In this document: one piece after another, positions 28,133 through 37,022 of the stretch
Layout of the letters: each line of letters starts with the position of its first letter
How positions within the stretch are numbered: position 1 is the stretch's first letter
NCBI RefSeq assembly: GCF_001597745.1
Contig: NZ_LUHJ01000069.1
Coordinates: 1 to 52,240 of the forward strand
Direction of reading: 5' to 3'
DNA: 52,240 bases
Origin: Anabaena sp. 4-3
GTDB taxonomy: Bacteria > Cyanobacteriota > Cyanobacteriia > Cyanobacteriales > Nostocaceae
The notes under the pieces: generated by a model
The model's input: only the letters and a program-made list of their open reading frames with translations
Told to the model about the DNA's origin: nothing
Database searches by the model: none
Made by a program: the position numbers and the translations under genes

Positions 28133-28358
28133 TTTGAACCTCCCCAAAAGCAAAAGATGCAAAACCTGTGATGAAATTTAATTGTTGTTCACGTGTTTGT
28201 AGATTGTTTGGCAGTTGGGTATCAGTACATCCGATTTCCTTTAAAATTTCCAAACAATAAGCACTGAGTTCATTACCTGAAGCTTTTTCCCACTTCATAG
28301 CTACTTCTTTCGCCTTTTCCAGATTGCATCTAATCACGTTAGTTACAGGGTTAATCAT
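28113..28358 (-). CDS. Small hypothetical protein
   Basis: This 81-residue protein from ATG 28358 reads MINPVTNVIRCNLEKAKEVAM; a longer form from 28451 is open but starts with residues of less protein-like character. It has three Cys residues, is mostly helical and lacks membrane segments. I recognise no family. It overlaps the downstream gene by 20 bases. Confidence 0.4.
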   Translation of the reverse strand: MINPVTNVIRCNLEKAKEVAMKWEKASGNELSAYCLEILKEIGCTDTQLPNNLQTREQQLNFITGFASFAFGEVQNVQSCN

Positions 28359-28451
28359 CAATGCACCCTCATGAACTGGATAGTGGCAATTTTGCTCAAA
28401 AGCACAAATTAAAGTAACCGTAATTATGCGGAATTTATGAAGTTGGCTCAT

Positions 28452-28970
28452 GAAGTCATCAGCGCATTTGCGGAACAGCCTGGGCAGCGATCGCGAATTT
28501 CCCTGAAAAATACCACGACCATAACCTCAGTTTTGCTGTTTTATTGCTTGGTATTACTTGCTTATTATCAAGTTATCTATTTGCGTATTCTTACTTAAAA
28601 GAGAATTCATTACATAATTATTAGATAGTTAATATTTATTTTTTTTATTTAGCGAATTATCATCTATTTCAAATTTTATTTTTTTGCTCTACCTAACGAA
28701 TGATTTTATTATCAAAAAAAATATATTAATTCATTCTTTCGGTCGATACATAATTCTAGGATTTACCGTTTAAAATAGTCAATGTATCAGGCTGTGATAA
28801 AGAAAATATTGGCTAAACCAACTGCATGATTTACCTATCTTCAGTATATAGGATAATCACAGAAGATTTTCTTTATTAGGTCAATTAATTTATAACTTAA
28901 TCGAACAACACATAAGCAATAGTTTGTCAGTTGCCAAAAGATTGAGTTATGAATGTTTGGAGGATTGTAA
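28452..28970. other. 520-base AT-rich intergenic region
   Basis: I see no gene, RNA or repeat here. It separates the two small minus-strand genes from the low-temperature-induced-type gene and must hold the promoter of the latter. Confidence 0.45.
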
Positions 28971-29330
28971 ATGAAGATTGTTAACAGTGTTTTATCTATG
29001 CTAAGTCCAGTCAAGTTTGTGATTGTAGCTTTGAGTTGTGCGCTAATATTCATATCTAGTATCGTTCCAGCTTTTGCCATTGAAAGCTACCAAAGTGAAC
29101 CGACTGAAGCCACTACACAACTTTTAGAGACGCAACGCAAAACTGACGAAGTTAGTAGGTCTGCACCCCCCTCATTGAAAGAAGTTCAGAAAAAGTCTAA
29201 TGAAGGACTCAATGAAGTTCAAGGTGCTGCTGATATTGAGAAAATGAAGCGTCCTGAAAATTCTCAAGCTGCAACTAGCGTAGAAGATGAAGTCAGAAAT
29301 TTCTTGGAAAAAGTAACCGGTAATCAATAA
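28971..29330 (+). CDS. Low-temperature-induced-type small secreted or membrane protein
   Basis: This 119-residue protein has a signal-like segment (about 15-36) ending in AFA before IESYQS. The mature part is hydrophilic and helical, with QRKTDEVSRSAPPSLKEVQKK and GLNEVQGAADIEKM. This pattern is that of the small proteins often annotated low temperature-induced protein in Nostocales; the molecular role is unknown. The ATG is preceded by GGAGG. The next genes, Dps and a second stress protein, support a stress role. Confidence 0.7.
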   Translation: MKIVNSVLSMLSPVKFVIVALSCALIFISSIVPAFAIESYQSEPTEATTQLLETQRKTDEVSRSAPPSLKEVQKKSNEGLNEVQGAADIEKMKRPENSQAATSVEDEVRNFLEKVTGNQ

Positions 29331-29426
29331 GCCGAGATAGAACAGTCACAAATAAATTAAATTTGTGACTACCACGATAATCTTGAATGAAAGTAGATGT
29401 CTTAGTTCTTCATCATAAAGATAAGG

Positions 29427-29699
29427 TAACACCAAAAAATAAATTATTCAAATCGACTGTTAGTAGGGTGTGTCAGTATGAATACACACATATTGCACCT
29501 GTTCCTTGATGATAATTTTTGTAGGGTGGGCATTGCTTGCAACTTGCTGAAAGCCTTAGTTTTACCTCATTAGCAATGCCCACCTGACGCTTATTGAGAA
29601 AGGTGCAAGATATGACAATATTTTCTTGGGATAGCTGGGGATTCTCGTACTGACGCACCCGACATTTTGGATATTTTCTGCTCTGAAAGTCCCTAACTA
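29427..29699 (+). mobile_element. Family A element interrupted by a nested MITE-like element
   Basis: The outer sequence begins GTAACACCAAAAAATAAATT and ends CTCTGAAAGTCCCTAACTAA, matching the intact 140-bp copy at 10121-10260 read in reverse. Its centre is split by about 130 bp (29485-29618) with TTGCACCT near both ends as an inverted repeat. The open frame on the minus strand across this region is a by-product of the element. Confidence 0.75.
29485..29618 (+). mobile_element. MITE-like element, family C (copy 1)
   Basis: The element has subterminal inverted repeats CATATTGCACCT and AGGTGCAAGATATG, and a central hairpin formed by GTGGGCATTGC and GCAATGCCCAC. It lies inside a family A repeat between possible AATA duplications at 29481-29484 and 29617-29620; the exact boundary is uncertain. 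A close relative in inverse orientation is at 33447-33578. Confidence 0.7.
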
Positions 29700-29870
29700 A
29701 TTTTACTTTTTCAGTTTTGGGATTTTACCAACTATATTTGTTACTTGTCACAGATAAACCTATCCTTAAGTTGTAGTTACTTAAGGTTTGATAATCTTTC
29801 CTCTGGTTGATGCAGAGAAAAGCTATTTTTTGTGAAATTAGTAAATGAACTTGACTAGGAATAAACAGCA

Positions 29871-30410
29871 ATGCGGACAATAAACATTGGTTTAACAAAC
29901 GAACAACGTCAAGGTGTAATTAATCTGTTGAATCAAGATTTAGCAGATTCTTATCTTTTGTTAGTGAAAACCAAAAAATACCATTGGGATGTTGTTGGGC
30001 CTCAGTTCCGCAGTTTGCATGAACTATGGGAAGAACACTACGAGGAACTGACAGAGAATATTGATGAGTTAGCTGAACGAATTCGTGCTTTAGGTGGTTA
30101 TCCTGTAGGAACAATGGCAGGATTTCTGAAGATTGCTACTCTCAAAGAACACTCAGGCGATGTCCCCAACGCTACAGATATGGTAGCTCGACTCGTGGAA
30201 GATCATGAGCAGATTATTCGTAACTTGAGACAACACGTAGATCAAAGCGCGGAAGAGTTCCATGATCAAGGAACATCTGACTTTCTCACCGAACTCATGG
30301 AAGAACATGAAGAGATGGCTTGGATGCTGCGTTCATTCATTGAAGGACAAGCCTTACAGCCAGATGGTATACAACCAACATCAGAAACTAGAACTCCTGT
30401 AGGCGTGTAG
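29871..30410 (+). CDS. dps: Dps family ferritin-like DNA-protection protein
   Basis: This 179-residue protein should form a dodecameric shell that oxidises and stores iron and shields DNA. The ferroxidase ligands are visible with canonical spacing: His38, His50, Asp65 and Glu69 in KKYHWDVVGPQFRSLH and NIDELAER. The C-terminus carries a short tail ending TRTPVGV. The length is typical. It lies between two stress-type genes, and the gap to the next gene is 120 bases, so co-expression is likely. Confidence 0.9.
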   Translation: MRTINIGLTNEQRQGVINLLNQDLADSYLLLVKTKKYHWDVVGPQFRSLHELWEEHYEELTENIDELAERIRALGGYPVGTMAGFLKIATLKEHSGDVPNATDMVARLVEDHEQIIRNLRQHVDQSAEEFHDQGTSDFLTELMEEHEEMAWMLRSFIEGQALQPDGIQPTSETRTPVGV

Positions 30411-30530
30411 TTGCCGCCAAAGTATGACTAGAAGCTGAGAAACAGAGATGGGGGATACGGTTAAATATCCTCCGTATCTCTGGGAACATGATGAATTTTT
30501 GATAAAAACCCCAAACTGAGGAGTATTCAA

Positions 30531-31298
30531 GTGCCAGAAGTTTATCAAGCAGAGCGTACTATCTCTAGTTTGTTTAAAGAACAAAAACAAGTTGATGATG
30601 TGATTCGACGTTTATTAGACAGAGGTGTACCCAGAGATCATATTTCGGTCATGGGTAGGAACTTCCAGTCAGAAACTCGAATTTCAGGCTTTATCACCAA
30701 AAGAGATGTCATTCTGGGAGGTTTGAGAACAGGGGCAATTTTTGGTTCCTTATTTGGTTCTTTTCTCAGCTTGCTGACAGGTGTCGGTGTACTGTTCATT
30801 CCTTTCGTTGGCCCGATTGTAGCCGCAGGCCCCATTAGTGCGCTGCTGCTGGGTGCTGCTAGTGGTGCGATCGCAGGTAGTGCTGGTGCTGGTTTAGTCT
30901 CAGTTTTAACTACTCTAGGAATGCCAGAAGATAAAGCCGCAGTCTACCAAACCCGCTTACAAGCAGGCGAGTTTTTACTGATGGTAGAAGTACCCAGTAA
31001 GCGCGCTGGCGAATTTCAATTATTGCTGGAAAGTTCTGGTGGTGAAGAGATTAACACCATCGATAATACCTTGGTGCATCCTTGTGCTGGGCCTTGCAAT
31101 AGTCCAGAAGATTTATCTCCTGAAGTGCGTTCTCATCTTTCACCAGAGGCTCAACACACATTCATTGAACGTTATAACGCCGTCTTGAATGACACCAGTG
31201 ATGAGTTTACCTCGGAACAAGCCGCTTGGCAAGCTGTACATCAAAAATTTGACGAAGACGAAAACGGTGTTTGGTCAAAGCAGAAAGTAGGCGTTTAA
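30531..31298 (+). CDS. General stress / low-temperature-induced-type protein
   Basis: This 255-residue protein starts with GTG 30531, after a GAGGAG-like ribosome-binding site. It contains an N-terminal fold like general stress proteins (about 8-55, [20 protein letters not shown]), two Gly/Ala-rich hydrophobic segments (about 63-90 and 95-125), then a soluble part. The C-terminal 70 residues, [24 protein letters not shown] to the end, match the ChaB-like pattern of a short helical domain often found in cyanobacterial stress proteins. It follows dps, and such pairs are known as low-temperature-induced genes in Anabaena. The exact activity is unknown. Confidence 0.75.
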   Translation: MPEVYQAERTISSLFKEQKQVDDVIRRLLDRGVPRDHISVMGRNFQSETRISGFITKRDVILGGLRTGAIFGSLFGSFLSLLTGVGVLFIPFVGPIVAAGPISALLLGAASGAIAGSAGAGLVSVLTTLGMPEDKAAVYQTRLQAGEFLLMVEVPSKRAGEFQLLLESSGGEEINTIDNTLVHPCAGPCNSPEDLSPEVRSHLSPEAQHTFIERYNAVLNDTSDEFTSEQAAWQAVHQKFDEDENGVWSKQKVGV

Positions 31299-31372
31299 AT
31301 AACTTTTCTCTAATTCCCATCAGCAGTTGCGTGTTGCTGCCATCAATAGAATACCAAAATCAATACTTGATT

Positions 31373-31405
31373 ACTCCACTCTTAATATAAGTAGTGGAGT
31401 TTTGA
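31373..31405 (+). terminator. Intrinsic terminator after the stress genes
   Basis: ACTCCACT (31373-31380) pairs with AGTGGAGT (31393-31400) and is followed by TTTGATATTTTG. It lies 75 bases after the stop of the stress protein gene, before the convergent GlsB-type gene. Confidence 0.65.
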
Positions 31406-31476
31406 TATTTTGTTGTAAAAAGTAAAGGTTAGCCGGGAATAAATTCACTATAAGCCATGATAGTTTTTATACCCTA

Positions 31477-31749
31477 TTAAGCACTGGTACTACCAGTTAC
31501 CAAGCCCCAGATGAAAATAGCAATTATTGCACCAATGATTGCCACAATTAAGCCAGGAATACTCAGAGTTGCGGCCGTTAGTTGTAGCCTTCCTGTTTGT
31601 AAAAGAGCTACCAAAGTACCACCAATCAAAGCACCAATTACACCTAAAATCATGGCTGATATGATACCACCACCCTGACGACCAGGGTAAATAGCTTTGG
31701 CGATAGCTCCGGCAATAATACCCAGAATTATCCAAGCAATAATGTTCAT
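31477..31749 (-). CDS. GlsB/YeaQ/YmgE family membrane protein
   Basis: This 90-residue protein has three hydrophobic helices and the family marks IAWIILGIIAGAIAK and PGRQGGG followed by a Gly-rich helix. It was formerly called transglycosylase-associated; in several bacteria it is induced by stress, but the function is unclear. It faces the Dps/stress genes convergently. A second minus-strand frame over the same bases is a shadow. Confidence 0.88.
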   Translation of the reverse strand: MNIIAWIILGIIAGAIAKAIYPGRQGGGIISAMILGVIGALIGGTLVALLQTGRLQLTAATLSIPGLIVAIIGAIIAIFIWGLVTGSTSA

Positions 31750-32148
31750 AATTTAAGTTAGCAAAACACTTACCAGTAATTTATTAATTACCATCTAGTT
31801 TTCCTTCTACCAGAAGAGATAAGTATTAATCAACTAGAATTTATCTCCCGTGGTAATTCCTGGCAGTTAGCTCTACAAGTTTACGCAATTTATCGTTAAA
31901 ATTACGATTTACCGTCAGATAGATGATTTATAGGCTAAGGTTTTCCCTAAGTAGATAGTTAAAGCGATCGCTATTCCAGAAATCACCACCGCATTATTAC
32001 TTACCATCATCAATCATCAGAATTATCATCAGATTTTTGGCATGGTTTGTTTCTGCCATTGGCGTTTATAATCTTCAAATGTCTTTCTATCACAGAAAAG
32101 ATTGCCAAGCTAGCCAGAAACCATAATCAGGCTGTTTAATTAAAATTC
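31750..32148. other. 400-base intergenic region between divergent genes
   Basis: No gene, RNA or clear repeat is visible. It holds the start regions of the GlsB-type gene (leftwards) and the permease gene (rightwards), and one HIP1 site near 31964. Confidence 0.4.
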
Positions 32149-33432
32149 ATGCAAAAACAAACTAAAGCTATCTCTCCCTGGATTTTTATCCCTACCTTAT
32201 ATTTTGCTTCTGGCATACCTTACATCATCATCAATACGGTTTCTGTAATTTTTTACAAAAAACTAGGCATTAGTAATACACAAATTGCCTTATGGACTAG
32301 CTTTCTCTATCTACCTTGGGTGATCAAAATGTTTTGGGGGCCACTGGTAGATATTTACTCAACAAAAAGAAAATGGATATTATATACCCAATTGGCTATG
32401 TGCTGTTGTTTGGGTATAGTAGCCGTTTGCTTACAACTACCCAATTTCTTTTTTATATCCCTAGCCGCTTTAACATTAGGAGCATTTATTTCCGCAACTT
32501 ATGATATAGCTACAGATGGATTTTATCTTTTAGCATTAACACCAGAACAACAAGCATTCTTTGCTGGAATTCGGTCATTATTTTATAGAATGGCTGTTAT
32601 TTTTGGTTCTGGTTTTTTAGTAGTTTTCGCTGGATTACTCGAAAAAAAGCTAAATAATATTCCCCTAAGTTGGAGTTTAGCACTTGGTTTTTCTGCCATT
32701 ATCCTCGGAATAATATGTATCTGTCATCGCCTAGCTTTACCCTTACCGGAGTCTGACAAACCACGGCACACCAAAACAACTGCTATTCCATTTGGGGAAA
32801 TTATTATTTCCTATTTTCAACAAGCAAAAATTTTCAACATCTTGGCATTTATTTTTCTCTATAGATTGGGTGAGGCAATGCTAGTAAAAATTGCCTCATT
32901 ATTCTTATTAGATAAACCAGAATTAGGTGGACTAGGACTATCTACATCAGATGTTGGCTTAGTTTATGGAACATTTGGCGTAATATCCCTAATTTTTGGC
33001 GGCATTCTTGGCGGGTTGGTAATAGCTAAATATGGCTTAAAAAAATGTTTATTTCCTATGGCATTAGCCATGAACCTACCCAATCTATTTTATGTTTACA
33101 TGGCTTACACTAAACCTTCATTAACATTGGTGTATCCCCTAGTTTCTCTAGAACAATTTGGATATGGTTTTGGGTTTACAAGTTTTAGCGTATATTTAAT
33201 GTATATCTCCCAAGGAGAATATAAAACCTCTCATTTTGCCATATCTACAGGCATCATGGCTTTAGGTATGATGTTACCCGGAATAGTTAGCGGTTATCTG
33301 CAAAATTCCTTGGGATATCCCTTATTTTTTATCTTAGTTTGTCTCCTAACCATCCCTGGTATGATTACGCTATTTTTCATACCTTTCAAAGCAGATACTC
33401 AAAAGCCAACTCTGATTACTTCTAGTTCGTAG
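32149..33432 (+). CDS. AmpG-like major facilitator permease
   Basis: This 427-residue protein has about twelve membrane helices and the MFS loop between helices 2 and 3 (WGPLVDIYSTKRKW). The N-terminal PWIFIPTLYFASGIPYIIINT and the YDIATDGFYL segment resemble the AmpG/PAT branch, which carries muropeptides, acetyl-CoA or similar solutes. The following gene encodes a GlcNAc-type kinase, which suggests import or recycling of an amino sugar or wall fragment. The substrate is inferred from context only. Confidence 0.72.
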   Translation: MQKQTKAISPWIFIPTLYFASGIPYIIINTVSVIFYKKLGISNTQIALWTSFLYLPWVIKMFWGPLVDIYSTKRKWILYTQLAMCCCLGIVAVCLQLPNFFFISLAALTLGAFISATYDIATDGFYLLALTPEQQAFFAGIRSLFYRMAVIFGSGFLVVFAGLLEKKLNNIPLSWSLALGFSAIILGIICICHRLALPLPESDKPRHTKTTAIPFGEIIISYFQQAKIFNILAFIFLYRLGEAMLVKIASLFLLDKPELGGLGLSTSDVGLVYGTFGVISLIFGGILGGLVIAKYGLKKCLFPMALAMNLPNLFYVYMAYTKPSLTLVYPLVSLEQFGYGFGFTSFSVYLMYISQGEYKTSHFAISTGIMALGMMLPGIVSGYLQNSLGYPLFFILVCLLTIPGMITLFFIPFKADTQKPTLITSSS

Positions 33433-33612
33433 TCAGGACTTTAGTCTTGTCATATCTTGCACCTTTCTCAATAAGCATCGCTCCCTGCACATCCAATGAC
33501 ATAAAACTAAGGCTTTCAGCAAGTTGCAAGCAATGCCCACCCTACAAAAATCATCATCAAGTAACAGGTGCAAGTTAGTAGTCCTGAGTTATCTAAGCCT
33601 AAATTGCTTACT
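33425..33612. repeat. Palindromic repeat, family B (copy 3), split by a MITE
   Basis: The left part TTCGTAGTCAGGACTTTAGTC (from 33427) and the right part TAGTCCTGAG (33579-33588) plus GCTTACTAC are the two sides of a family B repeat like those at 15689 and 22289. They are separated by about 130 bp of family C element. The 5 bases TAGTC occur on both sides (33442-33446 and 33579-33583), as a target duplication would. Confidence 0.6.
33447..33578 (-). mobile_element. MITE-like element, family C (copy 2)
   Basis: In inverse orientation it matches the element at 29485-29618 over nearly its whole length, with CATATCTTGCACCTTTCTCA at one end and AACAGGTGCAA at the other. The middle differs: one arm of the central hairpin has diverged. 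It has no coding capacity. It lies between the permease and the kinase genes. Confidence 0.7.
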
Positions 33613-33640
33613 ACAAACACAATAAATACCACGAAAAACC

Positions 33641-34603
33641 ATGAGTTATGTTTTAGGAATAGACGGCGGTGGTAGTAAAACCGTATGTGTTTTGATGGAT
33701 GATATACATCAAGTGTTAGGCCGTGGTCAAGCAGGTGCATCTAATTATCAAAGTATAGGACAAGCAGCAGCCTTAAAATCTCTTGAGACTGCAATTGATG
33801 CCGCAGCTAAGGAAGCATTGAAGTTAACAAATAATATCAAGATTACAGCAGTATGTTTGGGATTAGCAGGTGTAGGTCGTGCAGAAGATATTGATATAAT
33901 GAAAAATATCTTACAAAAGTTAATAAATAGCCAATATCTACCGATAAAATGGGATTTACACCCATCAAATATTATCATTTGTAATGATGCTTTTATTGCC
34001 TTAATGGGCGGAGTTGGTCATCCTGTGGGAATTGTGGCAGCACTAGGTACTGGTTCCATATTTTTCGGTCGAAATTCTCAAGGAGAAACCAAGCGAGTTG
34101 GCGGTTGGGGTTATATTTTAGGTGATGAAGGTAGCGGTTATCAAATTGCTGTAGCTGGGATGCAAGCAGCATTAAAAGCTTACGATGGACGGGAGAAATA
34201 CACAAGACTGATAGATGATTTTAAACAGTATCTTGGTTTAGAAAGTATAGAGGATTTAATTGCGGTTATTTATCGGCGAGGTTGGGGAGTTAAACAAATA
34301 GCTGGTTTAGCACCAATTGTAGATTTAGCAGCCGCATCAGGTGATGAAGTCGCTAATAATATCATTGATCATGCTGTGAAAGAATTGGTAACAGCTACAT
34401 CTACAGTAGCTGAGGCGATTTTCCCTCTTGATGCAGTTTTTGAAATTGTGACAACAGGCAGTGTGTGGCGGGCTAAATGCCAAATACATCAGAGATTTAC
34501 CGCATCTATGATCAAGTTTTTTCCCCAGGTACAGGTGATGTTTCCCCAGCATGAACCTGCTTATGGTGCTGGTTTGTTGGCTTTGCAGAGTTTAAAGGGG
34601 TAA
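33641..34603 (+). CDS. N-acetylglucosamine kinase-like protein (BadF/BadG/BcrA/BcrD ATPase family)
   Basis: This 320-residue protein starts with the phosphate-1 motif GIDGGGSKT (residues 6-14) and has AALGTGSI and GGWGYILGDEGSGY in the middle. Both match GlcNAc/glucosamine kinases of the ASKHA fold. The C-terminal HEPAYGAGLLALQ stretch is family-typical. It should phosphorylate an amino sugar such as GlcNAc or MurNAc with ATP. Together with the AmpG-like gene just upstream it could form a salvage pair, although a MITE lies between them. Confidence 0.85.
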   Translation: MSYVLGIDGGGSKTVCVLMDDIHQVLGRGQAGASNYQSIGQAAALKSLETAIDAAAKEALKLTNNIKITAVCLGLAGVGRAEDIDIMKNILQKLINSQYLPIKWDLHPSNIIICNDAFIALMGGVGHPVGIVAALGTGSIFFGRNSQGETKRVGGWGYILGDEGSGYQIAVAGMQAALKAYDGREKYTRLIDDFKQYLGLESIEDLIAVIYRRGWGVKQIAGLAPIVDLAAASGDEVANNIIDHAVKELVTATSTVAEAIFPLDAVFEIVTTGSVWRAKCQIHQRFTASMIKFFPQVQVMFPQHEPAYGAGLLALQSLKG

Positions 34604-34906
34604 GTATGTTACCCGGACACGAGTAATGATAATGTTGGAAATTCAGGAGTCAAATCTCTTCGTTCTGATTGTTTGTGACTGAATTTAGGGAATTTACAGA
34701 TGATTGGTAGGTAAATTTCCTGATAATCGGGAGATATTGGCAATGAACATCCACTATCCCATAATATTTTAGAAGTCAGGTTTAAAAAGACAAAGCTTGC
34801 GGTGACTGGCTATAAGGCTATATTTTTGATTATATATGTAATATATGTTACTTGTTCACGCCTTCAAAGCGGCAAGTGGATGTTCCAGTTAAAGATGTAA
34901 AAAGAA
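34604..34906. other. 300-base region upstream of the defence-like operon
   Basis: No gene is visible. The DNA becomes distinctly more AT-rich towards the operon. The operon promoter should lie in the last ~100 bases (TATATATGTAATATATG near 34832), but this is not firm. Confidence 0.4.
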
Positions 34907-37012
34907 ATGACAAAACACAGCAAGATAAAAATTGAAGAGATTGATGATACATCACCGCATTTAGCTACGGTTATTGAACTAGGGGATTCCAATAGGGCAA
35001 CACTTGGCTTCTTCTCTAAAGGTGCTTTTGCAGAAAGTGCAAAAAAACGCCATATACTTGTAGCACTTGAGCCTCAAGCAGGATGTATTGGCTATTTATT
35101 ATATCGACATTCATATGATCGAATCACGATTGTTCATCTTTGCGTTGCTAAGGAGCATCAAAACAAAAAAATTGCACGATTACTTGTCAATCACCTGAAA
35201 CAAATAACTCAAGAAAAATATACAGGCATTGGCTTACACTGCCGTCGTGATTATGACTTAGCAGATATGTGGTCAAAATTAGGTTTTGTTCCACAATATG
35301 ATAAAGAAGGAAAGAGTAAAGATAAAAAACTGCTAACTTTTTGGTGGTTTGATCACGGGCATGAAAATCTATTTTCTAATACTCACATTCATAAATTTGA
35401 ATCAAAACTATGCGTTGTTATTGATGCAAATATATTCTTTGATTTATATGCTGATGAAGATAGAGATAATGATGAATCGAAATTATTGTTAGCTGATTGG
35501 CTAGAGCTTGAGTTAGAAATATGCTTAACTGATGAAATCTTTAACTACATAAATATTATTACTGATGATCAGGAAAGAAAATCGCAAAGACAACTAGCGC
35601 AACGTTTTATCAGTCTGCCATATATCAGTCAATTGTTAGATAAAACAGTTCAAGAATTACAGAATATTATATCTCAAAAAAATATAATGATTTCTGAACT
35701 AAATGTACGCCATCTAGTCAAAACTATAGCCTCAGAATCTAATATATTTGTAACTAATAAAAAAGAACTTTTAGATATTGCAAATGAAATTTATGATAAA
35801 TTTCGCCTATCTGTTATCACTACTAATGAACTGGTTATTCAATTAGACGAGCTTCGCAATAAGCCTGATTATCAGCCTGTACGTTTGGCTGGAACTTTAC
35901 TAAAGCTAGTACCTGTGCAAAAGGGACAAGAAGATTTATTGACCAATTATTTTACTTGTATCAATCAAGGTGAAACCAAAACTGGATTTCAACAGCAGTT
36001 ACGCCGATTTATTGCTGAAGTAGAAAAGTTTGATTGTTATGCAGTTTTTGAGGAAGAAAATAAACCATTGGCTTTATTTGTCTATGGTAAACATAAGCAA
36101 AATGAGCTAGAAATTCCACTGTTACGAGTTGGAGACAATCACTTATCTGGCACACTAGCAAGGCACTTAATTTTTCAATCAATTTTACATTCTGCTAATG
36201 AACATCGCCAATTTACTAGAATCACTGATTTATGGTTACAAGAAACTGTTACTAATGCAATTCAGGAGGATAATTTCGTCAAGTTTAATAATGGATGGCT
36301 AAAGGTAAACTTAGCAGTTGCTGAAACTGCATCCCAGTTATCAATACGCCTAGCTAATTTAGCCTCCAGTTTGGGACAGGAATACAATTTTTGCCTTCAA
36401 ATCGCTAATAGTCTTAATTCTAAGAGCTTTATTAAAGAGATTAAATTATCAACAGATCTTGAAAAATTTCTTTTTCCGCTAAAGATTATTGATGCGGAGA
36501 TACCTAACTTTATCATTTCTATTGAACCCAAATGGGCAATAGATTTATTTGATTCAGATTTAGCTATGCAAACGCTATTTGGCTCAAAAATAGAACTTGC
36601 CTTTAACCGGGAAGCTGTTTACTATAGATCAGCCAAGAACTCAAGAGGATTAAAGTCTCTCTGTCGGATTCTATGGTATGTGAAAAGAGATGAAAAAGCT
36701 GATTACTGCGGAATAAGCTCTATTCGAGCCTGCTCATTTGCAGATGAAATCATCATTGATAAACCCAAAAATCTTTATCAACGTTTCCAAAGGTTAGGAG
36801 TCTATAAATTGGCTGATATTTTAAATATAAATCCAGATAAAAATGGTAATATTATGGCAATTAGATTCAGTTATACAGAATTATTTAAATATCCTATACA
36901 ATTGCAGACAATCCGAAAAATTATCAATAAAAAAGAAACGTTTCAATCACCTTGTAAAATCAGTAATGATTGTTTTAATAAGTTATATAATTTAGGTAAC
37001 AGTAACCTATAG
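34907..37012 (+). CDS. GNAT-PIN-ASCH-like multidomain protein
   Basis: The 701 residues divide into recognisable parts. Residues about 20-150 form a GNAT acetyltransferase fold; the acetyl-CoA loop reads QNKKIA (85-90), lacking the usual glycine. Residues about 165-310 form a PIN nuclease fold, with Asp173 in VVIDANIFFDL, Glu210 in LTDEIFNYI, and NVRHLVKTIASES then IFVTNKKELL, where the third and fourth acids of the family are Asn266 and a Lys. Residues about 330-470 look like a second GNAT-like domain. Residues about 535-700 resemble an ASCH/PUA-type RNA- or modified-base-binding domain (IISIEPKWAIDLF, close to the start of the next protein). It opens an operon with ASCH, McrB and McrC; role in defence is inference. 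Confidence 0.75.
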   Translation: MTKHSKIKIEEIDDTSPHLATVIELGDSNRATLGFFSKGAFAESAKKRHILVALEPQAGCIGYLLYRHSYDRITIVHLCVAKEHQNKKIARLLVNHLKQITQEKYTGIGLHCRRDYDLADMWSKLGFVPQYDKEGKSKDKKLLTFWWFDHGHENLFSNTHIHKFESKLCVVIDANIFFDLYADEDRDNDESKLLLADWLELELEICLTDEIFNYINIITDDQERKSQRQLAQRFISLPYISQLLDKTVQELQNIISQKNIMISELNVRHLVKTIASESNIFVTNKKELLDIANEIYDKFRLSVITTNELVIQLDELRNKPDYQPVRLAGTLLKLVPVQKGQEDLLTNYFTCINQGETKTGFQQQLRRFIAEVEKFDCYAVFEEENKPLALFVYGKHKQNELEIPLLRVGDNHLSGTLARHLIFQSILHSANEHRQFTRITDLWLQETVTNAIQEDNFVKFNNGWLKVNLAVAETASQLSIRLANLASSLGQEYNFCLQIANSLNSKSFIKEIKLSTDLEKFLFPLKIIDAEIPNFIISIEPKWAIDLFDSDLAMQTLFGSKIELAFNREAVYYRSAKNSRGLKSLCRILWYVKRDEKADYCGISSIRACSFADEIIIDKPKNLYQRFQRLGVYKLADILNINPDKNGNIMAIRFSYTELFKYPIQLQTIRKIINKKETFQSPCKISNDCFNKLYNLGNSNL

Positions 37013-37022
37013 TAAATAACTG

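Noticed and set aside
29473-29658. Minus-strand frame of 61 codons
   Set aside because: It lies entirely in the nested repeat elements and has no ribosome-binding site.
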